From Mastigias papua (Eukaryota; Cnidaria; Scyphozoa; Rhizostomeae; Mastigiidae): a DNA stretch of 64,000 bases. The stretch is from NCBI GenBank assembly GCA_964019165.1, contig OZ025271.1, positions 7,213,570-7,277,569 on the forward strand, given 5' to 3'. The notes under the pieces are model-generated. The model saw nothing but the letters and a program-made list of their open reading frames with translations, made no database searches and was not told the origin of the DNA. Position 1 is the stretch's first letter, and each line of letters begins with the position of its first letter. This document shows, piece by piece, positions 32,367 to 44,636 of the stretch. Both the position numbers and the translations under genes were made by a program.

Positions 32367-32394
32367 ACTACGAGATGTTCAGAATGACAAACAA

Positions 32395-32745
32395 TCAAAG
32401 AGTACCCCTTACTATGGGTAATCCAACTTGGCAACAATGAAAGAGCACACCTATTGAAACAAATGGTAACAATTGGACAGCACACACTTACTGACGGGGG
32501 TGACAAAATGGTACTAACTAGAGAGCACCCCTTTAGAAGTGGGATGACTACATTGCAAACATTTAAGAGCAACTTCTATAAAGGAGATAGGAAAATGATA
32601 ATACTTAGAGAGCCCCCATAATGAAGGGTGGCAACATAGCAATAAGTAGACCACACCCTTATGACCATGAATTGACAAGAATAAGCCTCCATAATGAGTA
32701 AAGTCTACAGTCAGCTGCATATTGTAACAACTTCCCAGCCTAGTC
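32395..32745. repeat. Degenerate ~44-bp satellite, about eight units
   Basis: Units of the form GAGAGCACCCCTTTAxGAAG followed by GGTGACAAAATGGTAATAACTA repeat with strong drift and variable length. Related pieces lie at 27507-27565 and 31318-31354, on the far sides of the insertions, so one array seems to have been split. Confidence 0.68.
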
Positions 32746-33143
32746 ATTGCAGCATTTCATTAAGTCATAATATAAATCTTACATCATCCAGTGAGCAAAC
32801 TTTCAATATTACAGAATTTCACAATTCTATGAACAAATGAGAACATTTTTTCGCAGACGGAAAACACGCTTTTGTCTAACACTTGTCAGAGTATGAAACA
32901 TGGGACAATGACTGGAAGGTAGGCAGACATATATTGGCAGGTACGGATACATTCACATGACAAAATGAATACAGCATACCATTGTCCATTTTATTGACGA
33001 ATTTGTACCTACTCACTATTGTTTAGTCGACAAATTCAAGGTAGAGCACGAACTCTGTATAATAAATATTTTAGAAAACCTTACTTAAAGTCAACAGTCC
33101 CCTTCTGTCTTCTGACTGTCTGGCCGAATCTAAAACACATATA
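32746..33143. other. Intergenic DNA, no gene seen
   Basis: AT-rich DNA between the satellite and the MITE; no recognisable feature. Confidence 0.5.
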
Positions 33144-33578
33144 CCATATTTTTGCAATTATAAGCCGCAAACGTAAAACTTGTAACTTCACAGAGATATT
33201 TCTTGTAAAAAGAAACGGAAGCAAAGATTATAGTATGCAGCACTTCGAATCAAACACACTCTTGGGTATAAAGGCTTCAAAAACTTGACACTTCAACTAA
33301 ATAGCTTAAGCAACAAAAACGTTGTCAAGCGTGGCATCTTCTATGTGCTCAATGATATCCAAGGGTATTTTTTCCGTCCAGGAATATTTATTTGTCATCT
33401 TCATTGCAATACCAGAAATATCGAACGACCTCTTCACAACATAAGTGAAGTGTTATGATGGTGGGACATCTTGGATAAACATATAAACCACTTTATTATA
33501 AGTCGACCCTGATTAAAAGCCGCTTCAAATGTTCCAAATAAGAACTATAAGTCGCGGCTTATAATCGAAAAAATGTGA
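33144..33578. mobile_element. TA-flanked MITE, Tc1/mariner/pogo type, 435 bp
   Basis: The first 25 bases (ending AATTATAAGCCGC) and the inverse of the last 25 (ending GATTATAAGCCGC) agree at 21 positions. TA flanks both sides (33142-33143, 33579-33580). A second AAAAGCCGC word lies near the right end. There is no coding capacity. TA duplication and ATTATAAGCCGC-type termini are typical of mariner/pogo MITEs. Confidence 0.75.
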
Positions 33579-34790
33579 TAGAACATAAGTATGTGACAAA
33601 ACCAATTAAAGAATACATATTAGACAACCAAAAGAACAAAAGGAACTTATTGATCATGTACTTAATACTTTCATTCCTTCAAATACTTACTGTTGACAGT
33701 TCATTGAAAACCACACTACCATGTCATATTCAGTTCCATAGCATGGCATTCTATGGGTCATGAAATTGCTTTAGTATCTAAGGTCTCCATGGCATTACTT
33801 AATAATGCCATTCAATTCATTCATCAATCCATTTAAATAAAAATAGTTCAATTCAATTACTCAATATAATGCAACATGAAAACTAGAAGGGAATTTCTTA
33901 TCATGAATTACCAATGTGGACTTGTTCAATTTCTTCGTTGTCCATTTGTGATCCTGCTGATATGTTATCTATTTCTGAAAATCAAACATTGTGTCAGGTC
34001 ATCTCTGAAGAATCTACCCTACAGGGTAACCATCAAATCATCTGATCTTATTCTAACATAGAAAGAATGTAAAGAATATTCAATAGGTGGCAGAACTACT
34101 TCAGATCCATGGCATAAAACTATGAATTTCCAACTGTGCTATTCGTATTGAAGGGTCAGTGCATCAACAAAGTCTAATGCAATAGGCTAGCCTATACCTG
34201 TCAGGATCACACATCACCTCTGATGCAAAGTTCAGTAACATTTCCAATGAAAACGAAGCAAGCCAAGCATCTTCCTTTCATATCCATTTATACTAAAGAT
34301 TTGCTGTACCTTCTCCGGCTCTGAATCATAATTACTTCTGAATATGTCATGTGCCCAGTAGACTACAACTTTAATATGAAAAACAACGAAAATCAGATCT
34401 CTTTAGATGACATTCATATACCTAGTCTCTTTTTTACCTGTATATGAGTGCCCCTGTAGAACGAGATACTTTTGTGACATGAAAGTCATCTATAAGTAGA
34501 GCAGGCCTTCAGTATCAAAATGAATCAAAGACATAAGAACTGGAGAGCAAAAAAGACGCAAACAGAGAGGATAGAATATCAATATATGCATGACAGCAAC
34601 TCAGAAATGCTTATACCTGGAATCTTTTCCTCCATTAATTTGAATATCTAAAAAACACAATCTAGTTTAAATGAAATATTAAAATTAACAAATGCAAACA
34701 AACAAATTTATGGCCCTGGCACAAATAAACCAATGGTGAGAAAACATCTTATAAGGCTACTTAAAACAAACCATATTTGCCATTGTATTG
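33579..34790. other. Intergenic DNA, no gene seen
   Basis: Only short open frames; a small perfect hairpin (TGGCATTA/TAATGCCA, 33790-33810) is the only structure noticed. Confidence 0.5.
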
Positions 34791-34910
34791 TTGTATCACA
34801 TGCTACTGGCATTGCTACATTTGTATCAGATGGTATGGGCATTGATTCAGTCATATCAAATGGTACTGACATTGGTACAGTCGCATCAAAAGGTAGAGGC
34901 ATCTGTACTA
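34791..34910. repeat. 30-bp minisatellite, four units
   Basis: Four in-register 30-bp units start at 34791, 34821, 34851 and 34881, each with (T)ATCA near base 4, GGTA or GCTA near base 12 and GGCATT or similar near base 18. Both strands stay open across it and give 10-residue repeats, on the minus strand of MPxPFDxT type. The period divisible by three could mean a coding origin, but no exon structure is evident. Confidence 0.82.
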
Positions 34911-37475
34911 AATAGTATGGCATGCATTCTGGGTTCCTGCAATTCGGCTTTCAAGAAAATTTCCTTTCTTCATGAATTTTTACTGATCACAAGGGAACAA
35001 ACAGAAATGCTGTCCGGGGCTGACACGATCACAGTAGCCTGAGGACACCCCCACCCCCAAAGCATTACTTCAAATTACCATAGAGAAAGAACGCCCTCTG
35101 CCCCCTCTCTATTTCCCCTTGCCCTTTGACCCTCATTACTCATTACCAAAGTGTTCACCATTGATGATACTACTCTCCACGATTGTTGGTATAAGAAACA
35201 GGTTTATAAGACACCGAGTACTAGACAGCTTAACATTTAAGAAACTTTTAGAACTATCAGAATGGATTCAGAATTTGTTTAAATTTATTATATGCCACCT
35301 TTCACACATACTGAAACCCTTTTTCCCCTCCATGAACTAAAAAACTTTCAACTATAGTATGTTCTATTAGCTCAGCCTACAAAAGACTGAGATGTTTTGC
35401 GCTTCATTTTCATTTTCACTGCAACGTTTCTCATTAATTTAAGAAACTTTTAAGAGACTTTTAGGACTACAATATAACGAGAAATTAAGAACCATTACTG
35501 CTAGGCATTGAACCAGGTTTCTTATAAATACATAACATGTATGTACACCAGTGAATTGCTTACAATGGCCACAGAGTTGGTATGCAAACCCATGCTCATC
35601 CTGTTGTATTACATTGTAGTTATTTCTTTGTAGATACTGTAAATCCTCGAGTTCATCCCCCAGGGGGTTATTCAGTTTTGATACCGTTTGCGTAGGGGCT
35701 CATTCGAAGAGAGGGCTTATCCGAGGGGGACAAATAATATTACTTGTAGCGTGTTGCATAAAAAGCTCATTGTAGAAAGTCCCTTTGTCCACAATAGTAA
35801 AAGATAAGTCTAAATTCAACAATGAATCTTCATCAAGGGCGTTATCACGATCTAGAATGGAAGCTAATTCAATGGTGTTTTGGTAGAAGTTAAAATTCTT
35901 GCAAGAGGACTTATTTATTGGCAGCTTGTTCGAGGCGATTCCAAAGTATTAGATATCTATACGAAGGCCAACACCTTGAAATTGAAATAAAAGGTTGAAG
36001 AAACACAAATCATGGAATATCACAACATTTTTCAATCACATTTAAATTATAATGATAAAGATAATTATCATCAATTTTTTTCCAATTGTTTTTGATGATA
36101 TTTTCCCATTAAACAGGAATCTAAAATTAAATTTTGAAACAGTTTCTCAAAGAAAGGAATAATGTGTTAATCTTTGAAATCACGTCATTGTTTACGTAAG
36201 AATAATAACAAAAATGTCACTACTAATCAATGTGGAGCACAAACCAAGTAGGAAACAACAATTCTTGTAACCAACCAATTGCATTTGCTATTGTTCTAAT
36301 GTGTCTGAAATATAACATTGGCCATCTTCAACCAATGGTGAGAAGGTAGAACTTAGGGGTTCGGCATGACAAAAAAACTGAACTTCTTCATCGTTTTTAC
36401 AGATTAAAATGCAACAGCACATCATGAAGATATTAAGAAAATAAAAAGGTCTGTACAAAGAGATTTTGGTCAACACAAGTCCACCTGGTTTGGAGACCTG
36501 AAAGTGGAAGCACTACATGTGAACACTGGGGAAAGGGGCTGGAGGAACACAATTCGCTTGATAAGGATAGAACCATGTCGCTGTTTGGATAGTTCCTTAC
36601 TATCTCCGTTAGGGAGTTAACAGGCCTGGTCGTATAGTCCTGAAACGTCCCAATCTCCATAGGTATTTCTATATATTGAATGAGTAGAGGGTTTTCTTGG
36701 GAACATCATCAGACCATTACAAATGAATGAAAATAGGACTTGTAGAACTAACTTCTCCAACATGAATGCCACATTAAGATGAACCAGATCCTATTCAAAA
36801 TACTTTAATCCTCTGACAATTAGTCAAAGAACGTATGAATAAAACATTGTTTATAAATTCATAGATCCCTTTCAATCATTCAATGATCATGGTATTATGG
36901 ACTTCTGTGATTCTAATCTGTGATTCTACATTCCTATACAATCTGAATATCTACACATGATACGCCACTTATCATATTCTATAAAAGCATATCAAACAAA
37001 CCGTCGAGAGAAGCTTCAAGAATCTTGAAACCTTAAGCCTTAACAGAGGAATTCACATCCTAATAAGTTGTCGTAACTTCAGACCATCACGTTTCATTTT
37101 CTGTTTATGTGTATTGCTGCATATTAACTTTTAAAGTCAACTCTTCTTACAATCATAAATCATATAAATCATCCTACAACACGCTGAAAATGAACCATAA
37201 TGCATACATCTATAAGCAATAATTTCTGCTATCCTATGATAATTTCGGAACTTACATATTAATAGAGCCAAACCACAACGAAAACAATTCTCACGTCTTG
37301 TATACAATTTATTGCATATATTCTGATTTAAATCATCTCTAGACACTTTGTCTACTTCTATTTATTAACTCATATTTACAATACTAGACTCGTATACACT
37401 CGCAATGGGCTGTTTGGTTTGTCAAGCCTAAACGAAGACGACGCCATGAAGCCTTCGCTTCGCCAATAACAACAG
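34911..37475. other. Intergenic DNA, no gene seen
   Basis: Short open frames only. A GAGGGCTTATCCGAGGGGG stretch near 35720 resembles, inverted, GAATAAGCCCTCC near 55430; these may be traces of one dispersed repeat. Confidence 0.45.
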
Positions 37476-37582
37476 GGCGGATGTGCAGTTTAGGGTAACA
37501 GCCAAATCGCGTTAAATTCTATACGAAATTACTCCTAACGATGAAGAGAGTAGAAAAAAAACGATAAAAAGTGCGGTTCTAC

Positions 37583-37749
37583 TTACCAATTACTTTGGGT
37601 TTGGGTTAGGGTCAGGGTTAGGGTTTTATGCAGGGTAAGGGTCAGGGTTAGGGTTAGCGTTAGTTGTAGAATTGGCGGAAGTTTCTTAATGGACAAAGGG
37701 ATTTCAATGTTGATCGAGCGAAAAATAAGGCTAAATAAGTAATTAGTAA
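37583..37749. mobile_element. Small insertion in left arm, with telomere-like repeats
   Basis: The arm sequence GTGCGGTTCTAC-CATAGAAATAGG is continuous in the right arm but broken here. The insert has ends TTACCAATTACTT and the inverse of TTACTAATTACTT, with GTTCTAC and GTTGAAC on either side as a worn 7-8-bp duplication. It holds about ten TTAGGG-like hexamers at 37600-37675. Confidence 0.65.
37600..37675 (+). repeat. Interstitial telomere-like repeats
   Basis: A run of GGGTTAGGGTCAGGGTTAGG and variants, the animal telomere motif TTAGGG with TCAGGG, TAAGGG and TTAGCG drift. It is inside a small insertion, far from any chromosome end in this window. Confidence 0.85.
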
Positions 37750-37930
37750 GTTGAACCCATAGAAATAGGAGGACTAGAATGCGCGGCAGGTCACGTGGAG
37801 CGTAATGCCAATGGGGAGTCAAAATGGTAGCACCACGTTGGCAAAAAGACAGAAGCGGCACTGTGAGCTCTACGTAAAGAACATAGGCTAAATGTCGTTT
37901 GACGCGTAGTTTTCCAACATGGTACTTCCT

Positions 37931-38226
37931 ACAATCGTTGCCAAAATTACTTGGAACACCACACATCTCTGAGAATTAAAGGCAGGCCATTGACTCAAAT
38001 AGTACTGATACTAAGCGAGCCGATTAAGTCACTTAAAGCCCCCTCCCCCCCGAAAACAATGTTGGATTCTGTAGATAAGATGTTGCTACGTGTGAAAACG
38101 ATCGAATTCTACGAGACGCCAAGCGTATATCACTGTAACACAACATTGTACGGGGGAGGGGGGAAGCTAGGTATTGAAAAGTGTGAAAAATCTGCAATTC
38201 GTTCCAACAATTTTGGCAACGATTGT
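37931..38226. mobile_element. 296-bp MITE, copy A
   Basis: Starts ACAATCGTTGCCAAAATT and ends with its inverse, so it has ~18-bp TIRs. A second inverted pair inside combines a C-rich run with ACAATGTTG (about 38040-38066 against 38140-38165). The dinucleotide CT flanks both ends. Copy B at 41886-42181 differs, as far as I can see, at a single base. There is no transposase; its single ~90-codon open frame is the same in both copies and has no recognisable domain. Confidence 0.85.
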
Positions 38227-38837
38227 CTGAAGAGGGTGGAGAAGAAATATTAAGATATGTGAGAGATAAACTCATATTAGGGTAAAATTACACCGTAGAT
38301 TCTGAATTTGAAGTCAGTTTTTACGTAAAAGGTATCATTAGTATGAAAATGGCACCGGTAAGGGTGAAAACCAATGATTTTTCACACTATTTCACTTGAG
38401 TGCAATCATTTCAGTTTCTTAAGGAACTATATACACATAGAGGCTAAAAATGACCCGAGATAACATGAAATAACAATGTGAGATGGATATTTGAGATTAT
38501 GCACGTAGAAGCCCGCGGTTATCATGGAAATTGTGATGTCAGTTTGTCAACTATCAGTCATGGGAACGAGGTTTAGTATTCTAACAGTCTTTCATTACCT
38601 GTAGAAAGTAATATGTGTCCGTAACATAAGGAAGTACATAGAAATTAAGTTATTTTTCACCATTTTATTGAGAGGAATGTACACTCGTGGCCCAACATTC
38701 GAATTGGACAAGAGTAAGTGTACTAGGACGGGAACGAGGCTATGGTAACCTGTTGGTCAATAGTGACGTTGTGATAAGGAGGACATCAATATAGCGGTCC
38801 ATTACACGTATTACTATACGATATGAGTAGCTACATG

Positions 38838-38845
38838 TATAAAAG
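38838..38845 (+). promoter_or_regulatory. TATA box candidate of the Tc1-like transposase
   Basis: TATAAAAG lies about 34 bases upstream of the first ATG (38879) of the decayed transposase, a plausible core-promoter position. Confidence 0.45.
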
Positions 38846-38878
38846 AAGGTTCTGCCTAACATTACCAGCAGTACAGCA

Positions 38879-39984
38879 ATGACGTTCAACAGAAAGTTAT
38901 GCGGAAAAGCTTGAGCTTTAGCTTATCTGAAGGTTACCTCTGAAGGGAAGAGCTACCGAGAAGTTGCTAAGAGCTTAAAAATATCTGTATCCTCGGTACA
39001 TCGCTGCTGCAAAGAGGGAATGGGACCAGCTGAATGGGACAGTAGAAGGATGTTAAAGTAGGAAAAAGAGGGAGACCAAGAACTATATTGAATCGAGATG
39101 CAGCGCAGTTCATGAGAACTTTTCGAAAACTCAGAGATGATGGACAAAATCCTACAGTCAAAACTGTTATGGTAGAAAGTGGGATGACGAGAGGAAGCTA
39201 TAGATCTTTTGTGCGCCTCTTAAATACTGCTGGATACAAAAAGTTACAGCCAAGGAAGAAGGGCTTGCTATCCAAGAAGGACAAATACATGAGAAAAGTA
39301 TTCGCCAAACAATCACCGAGTCAATTCACCGATGATTTCTGGAGAGATAGAGTGGCCTTCTATCTAGATGCTGTCTCATTCGTGCACAAATACAATCCAT
39401 TACGTGAGGCTTCAAAAGCAGGGGGGAAGGTTTGGCGGAAGCGGAGTGAGGGCCTCCAGTATACAACAACAGGGTCAAAAGATCTGGCGGGGGGTAGACG
39501 AGTGCACTTTCTGGTTGCCATAGCATAACGTGGTGGAGTAATTGTGGCAGAATCATACGAGAAAATGACTGGAGAGTATTCTGCGAACTTTGTAGCAAGA
39601 AAGTTACTCCAAGCTTTTATTAATGCACGCATGTCTTCACGAAGCAGTCGAATACAAAAAGTCTTCGTCATGGACAACGATCCGTGTCAGAACAGTAAAG
39701 TTGCACGGGAAGCATTGAAGGACATTGGTGCTACCTTAATATGAATACCCCCACGATCACCAGACCTGAATCCCATGGAGAACATTTTCAGTAATGTAAA
39801 AAGGGCATTGCAGGAAGAAGCGCTGAGAAAAACAATAACATATGAACCATACAATTCTTGTTTGCAAAGGGTATCAAATGCACTACTCTGTGTTAACGGA
39901 GACCTTATTAAGAAAACAATTGACACTATACCTAAACGACTTAGATGTATTGTAGAAACTAGAGGAAATAGAAAGAAGTATTAA
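38879..39984 (+). pseudogene. Tc1/mariner-like transposase (DD34E), dead
   Basis: The first frame has an in-frame TGA after GKA and a helix-turn-helix, SYREVAKSLKISVSSVHRCC. A shift near 39058 leads to KRGRPRT, the GRPR motif of Tc1 transposases, then SYRSFVRLLNTAGYK. The catalytic core shows FYLDAVSFVHKYNP (first Asp), VFVMDNDPCQNSKVAREALK (second Asp) and IPPRSPDLNPMEN (Glu) with 34 residues between the last two. TGA replaces the usual Trp before PPRSPDLNP, and another stop follows VAIA. No TIRs could be paired around it. In an active copy this enzyme cuts and pastes the element at TA. Confidence 0.88.
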
Positions 39985-41885
39985 TTTATATATGAACACA
40001 AAAATTTTGTCTAAATGAGTTGAACTCTCTCTCCATGGCGTATAATCTCCTCTACTTTTACTATTTCTACGGTGTATGTGTATTCTGCCTTGCACAATAA
40101 GAAAGATGAGGGCTAGTGCTTCGCACTAAAGTCTTAGATTGTGTTTGATTACTTACGAAGAAAATAGTAGGAAAGAAGACTGCGTCGCGCATACTATCTA
40201 CTCATTACAGGAACCATTGAGCGTCCACTACTATACTACAATGCTACTAAAAATAGACTATGATGGCGAAGCCAACGGTTGCCACAATGGTTGCCACTTA
40301 TATATCTCATTATATTTCGTCTGTAAGTGTGCGTTTCTGCGATATCTTCAGCCAAATATAGTCCACTGATGTTAGGGCTACCTTAGGTAATATTTCTGCA
40401 CTGTTTAGTCCACACGATCGACTGGGATCGTCGAGTTTTGTGCACGGTTGCACGGTTACCGGAGGATTTTGGAGGAAAGAGGAAGTGAATATCTTATCCT
40501 TTTTACTGTGAGTGGAAACCGTTCGCAAGCTGACAGAATTGGGTATTTCTATCCAATGCGCAAGGGGGAGGTGCATAACAGGGCGTCCTCATAAGCATCA
40601 GTGAAATGTCAATTATATAGAGGTATCTTTTGGATTGAATACGCTACCTATAGTCCATAAGTAAGGGGTTCACTAAACTGGTAACCGTTGGAAACCGTCC
40701 GAGATACCAATTCTGTACAAAGCAGCTATACTGTATATCAGGCAAAGCACCACCAAATAGCATTTGGGGGGGCTACAAAGTGAGTAAAATTGCCTAAGCA
40801 AAATTGCTCTTCAAAAAGTGCTGGCTGGAAGAAAGTAAGGAGGCTGAAGCCCCCAGCCCCCAGAGATGTCGTGCTTTTAATGGGAGACTTGAAGGTAATA
40901 TAGTCGCTATTTTACAGAATAAATGATGCAAAGCATTTTCGGCAGTTTGCTACGTCTTTGCATTCGCTCCACTTTAACTGATAGCAAAATTGAAATGATG
41001 CCACCCAATCTATATGATATTTACGGATCATTTATCTATGTCCACCCCATTGGCCCTGTCTGCAGACATTCACAGTCGAAATAGCACCTCTCATACGTGT
41101 AACCAAGCGGAAGACCCTCCACCGTACTCCCTGAAAGTTATTGAATCTACTTCACATTTATAGACTATTCCTAAATCCAAATCCGTAGCATTGAAAATCA
41201 AAAACGCACCAAACCTTTTCTTTATTTCTACAATCAGAAATTTTGTTATATCCCCCTAACGCATTCAGACGTGAAACGTCATTCGCGGCCATTAGTTACC
41301 AGGCAACCACTTATGAAACTGTAGGGTGACGATAACTGTACACTGAACTTTAGCAGCATGACCTACACACAAATATAGCAGTGGCCATTCTTTCACTAAG
41401 GAATAGAGTAGCACACCATAACAACCTCATCCGTGTTACATCTGAGCTAAGAAGTCTTCTACCATTACCACACATTTGGCACCCATACACGATACTGAGG
41501 GTCTTTTATATTAGCTTGCTACTAGCACTAAGATTTCGCTCATATCCTCCCAACGTCTATTTTGGTATTGTTTCTAACTGATTAGCAGCTGATAAAGCTT
41601 CCCCGAATACTATGTCGTACCAAATATATGTAAACATACACTACTATACATATATAGAACTTGACAATTAAAGATTGCACTCTGTTTACATTAAATTATA
41701 GCAGGGAGAGGTAGCATAGCCTTTTAGAGAACATGTATAGCCTATCAGCAATTATGACGTCAGAACTCTTCATATATTCCTCAAATTGAAATTTAGATGC
41801 CATTTTCAGATTCAGCGGCATAATTTCACTTAGAATACAGGAAAGTTACAAAGAACACAGCAAATTTCAAATTTACCCCCCTCAG
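39985..41885. other. Intergenic DNA inside the long-armed region
   Basis: No gene or element boundary recognised. Contains a small GGTTGCCAC duplication near 40277. Confidence 0.45.
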
Positions 41886-42181
41886 ACAATCGTTGCCGAA
41901 ATTACTTGGAACACCACACATCTCTGAGAATTAAAGGCAGGCCATTGACTCAAATAGTACTGATACTAAGCGAGCCGATTAAGTCACTTAAAGCCCCCTC
42001 CCCCCCGAAAACAATGTTGGATTCTGTAGATAAGATGTTGCTACGTGTGAAAACGATCGAATTCTACGAGACGCCAAGCGTATATCACTGTAACACAACA
42101 TTGTACGGGGGAGGGGGGAAGCTAGGTATTGAAAAGTGTGAAAAATCTGCAATTCGTTCCAACAATTTTGGCAACGATTGT
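41886..42181. mobile_element. 296-bp MITE, copy B
   Basis: Same orientation, length and inverted ends as copy A at 37931; the one visible difference is CCGAAATT for CCAAAATT in the left TIR. AG flanks both ends. Because its flanks differ from those of copy A, this is a second insertion rather than a segmental duplication. Confidence 0.85.
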
Positions 42182-44519
42182 AGCAATAAATATGGATATA
42201 ACAATTGATGCACACTTTAGAAAACCTAACTTCTGGACAAAATAACCTGTTTTTTCATCTGAAAGTATACGCGCACGAGGGGTTTTCCTTGTGACTTGTA
42301 AGCCTTGTCACTTTCTATTCAACGCTAATTCGGTTACTGACTTATATTGACCTTATTTACAAATACTGTGGGCATATCTAGCTACAACTGCTGCAAGAAT
42401 ATTTACTGATTTTACTAGATTCCTGCATATTTAGAGAGGAATAGCAACGTTTTGCATCTGGGTGCAAATATGAGACACAGCTTCTCTCAGGTCAATATCA
42501 ATACCCCCTAAGATATCAATTGCCCAGATACCTTCCGGAAACCAATTATTCAAAACACATGAGCTTTTTAGCTTTGCATTAACATAACAACAATATAAGG
42601 TTTAATCAAATAAATAAGTGTAATCATTTAGTCATACTATATGTGCAGTAGATAAAACTGGAGGAACAAATGTTGGACAAGCAGCTGGATGTAAACTAAC
42701 AGAAGAGACCTTAGAGTATACAAAAGTCTTCACTTTTGCAGTTGAAGAGCCTATCTATTATAAAAAAGGATTCTGTCATTCCCAGTCTTACACCATCAGA
42801 TCCTGGTATCTGAATAACAAATGTGACCCAGGCTTTCTTCAATATAAATTTGATAAAGTTTGCAATAAGATGAAGGTTAGGGTATCATAGGGTAACTTTG
42901 ATGGACCTTTTAGTCAAATCTTGAAGCAAGAGAGTAAAATTCATGTTTTATTTGGCATACTTCAAAGCATTAAACATACTAGGAATGCAGTGATACATGT
43001 GGGAACATTCTACCATTCCTCTGTAGAAAAGACACCAAAAGAATAAAAAAATCCTATGACTAAGCATTGTTCCATTCTATTTCTTCTCTCATTGCACTTC
43101 TATTAAATCTGTGAATATAGAAATTGAAAGATAACAACGCTGCTAATGATATTACACTTCTCATGAATGATATGTCCACCAACTTATTTGTTTTCATGGC
43201 ATGTTGTCTGGTAACTATGTTCTGAATCATAACCTTTTCAGAATCATATTGAAATACTACATTTGTCATAAATTGTATTTCTCAAAAATAACACATTTTT
43301 AGGAATTTCATTTATTCCTTAAAGACATTATATATTGTTCATATACATAATATACTTCTCAAAAACATAATATATGTCTCAAAAAGTACAAGTAAATTGG
43401 GCTGGTACAACAATCACACAGTTATGCAGCTATTTAGCAGCTACTTTAAAGTATGGAGCAAAACTACCCCTATGAAGCTAAATAATTAACAGCTACTTAG
43501 GGGCTGGCCATTAATTCTTTGAGGGGAGGGGGTGGAAGATGTCTAGGAAGGGGACCAAAATTCTGCACACTCAGAGGGAGAGGGAATGAAAATAAAGAGC
43601 ACTTTAAAAAGAGTATAGAGTTTCTTCTGAAATCCTGGAGTAGGGATCAAACTTTTTACATAAATCTAAGAGGGGGGGATGAAAATTCCATCAACAATAT
43701 GAGAATGTCTTCCATTCCTCCCCACAAGTAAGTATCACCCGTCCTTTATGTCTTTGATTAGGATACAACCATGTCTTTGATTAGGATACAACCAAGTTGC
43801 CTAGGTGCATTCCGTCTAAGGCTCACATCGGAGATTCACTAAGTTACTTTGCACTCACGCTAATATGACACACACATAGGTCATGCTGTTATTGTTTCCT
43901 TGTACTACAGCACTAACATCAATAATTTTCATGCCAGTACTCCTAGAAAAAGATGTACTCCTCCTTGGAGTAGGCCGCATGGCATGCACACTAGCCTAGA
44001 TGTATACAATTGATGCGGGTACCATCGATATATCTGCAGCTGACACACAACTACCTGATAGCTGACAACTATTTGAAATCCTGAGTCTTAAACTGTATGG
44101 AATGGTTCAATGCTAAAACATACATAGATGTATTATCCACATTCGCGCTACCCCTCTAGGAAGTACTTGGCCTATCCTGTCAAAGATTGATGTTTCGCGT
44201 AAAAGTACTTTTCTTATGCGTTTCAACTAACTATGAAACAAAGTAACTTGACTTACGTTGTGGATATTTTATCCTTAGTTAATCTGTCACTGTTTGGATC
44301 TCTCGGGGCATTAAAGAACAGGATACAAACCCTAAGGCACATATAGCAAACTTTTGAAAAGCGATGGAATCGCAACAAAAAGGTTAATTTTCAAACTCTG
44401 AAGGCACTTACCGATAATCTTATTCCTTCACCACACCAAAAATTGCATGTACAGTCTACATAGGTTCAATATTAGTCCAAATAGATTGAAAACACCATTT
44501 GACAGCATAGCCCGTAACA
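42182..44519. other. Intergenic DNA inside the long-armed region
   Basis: No recognisable gene. A G-rich stretch begins GGGGCTGGCCATTAATTC at 43500, which resembles a transposon end, but I found no partner. Confidence 0.45.
43748..43793. repeat. 23-bp tandem duplication
   Basis: The 23-base unit starting ATGTCTTTGATTAGG occurs twice in succession, identical. Confidence 0.92.
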
Positions 44520-44636
44520 TTCTTTTGCCAACGTGTTGCTACCATCTTTGCTCCTCATGGGTATTACATACCAGACAAAAGCGAAACAATAGAGCGCGCA
44601 TTCTAGTCCTCCTATTTCTATGGTAGAACCGCACTT

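Noticed and set aside
37583..37966. 127-codon minus-strand frame rich in LTLTLT
   Set aside because: The repeat is the translation of telomere-like hexamers and the frame crosses an insertion boundary.
37931..42181. Two 296-bp direct copies read as LTRs of a 4.2-kb retroelement
   Set aside because: Each copy has its own inverted ends and no TG...CA, primer-binding site or retroelement protein lies between; they are independent MITEs.
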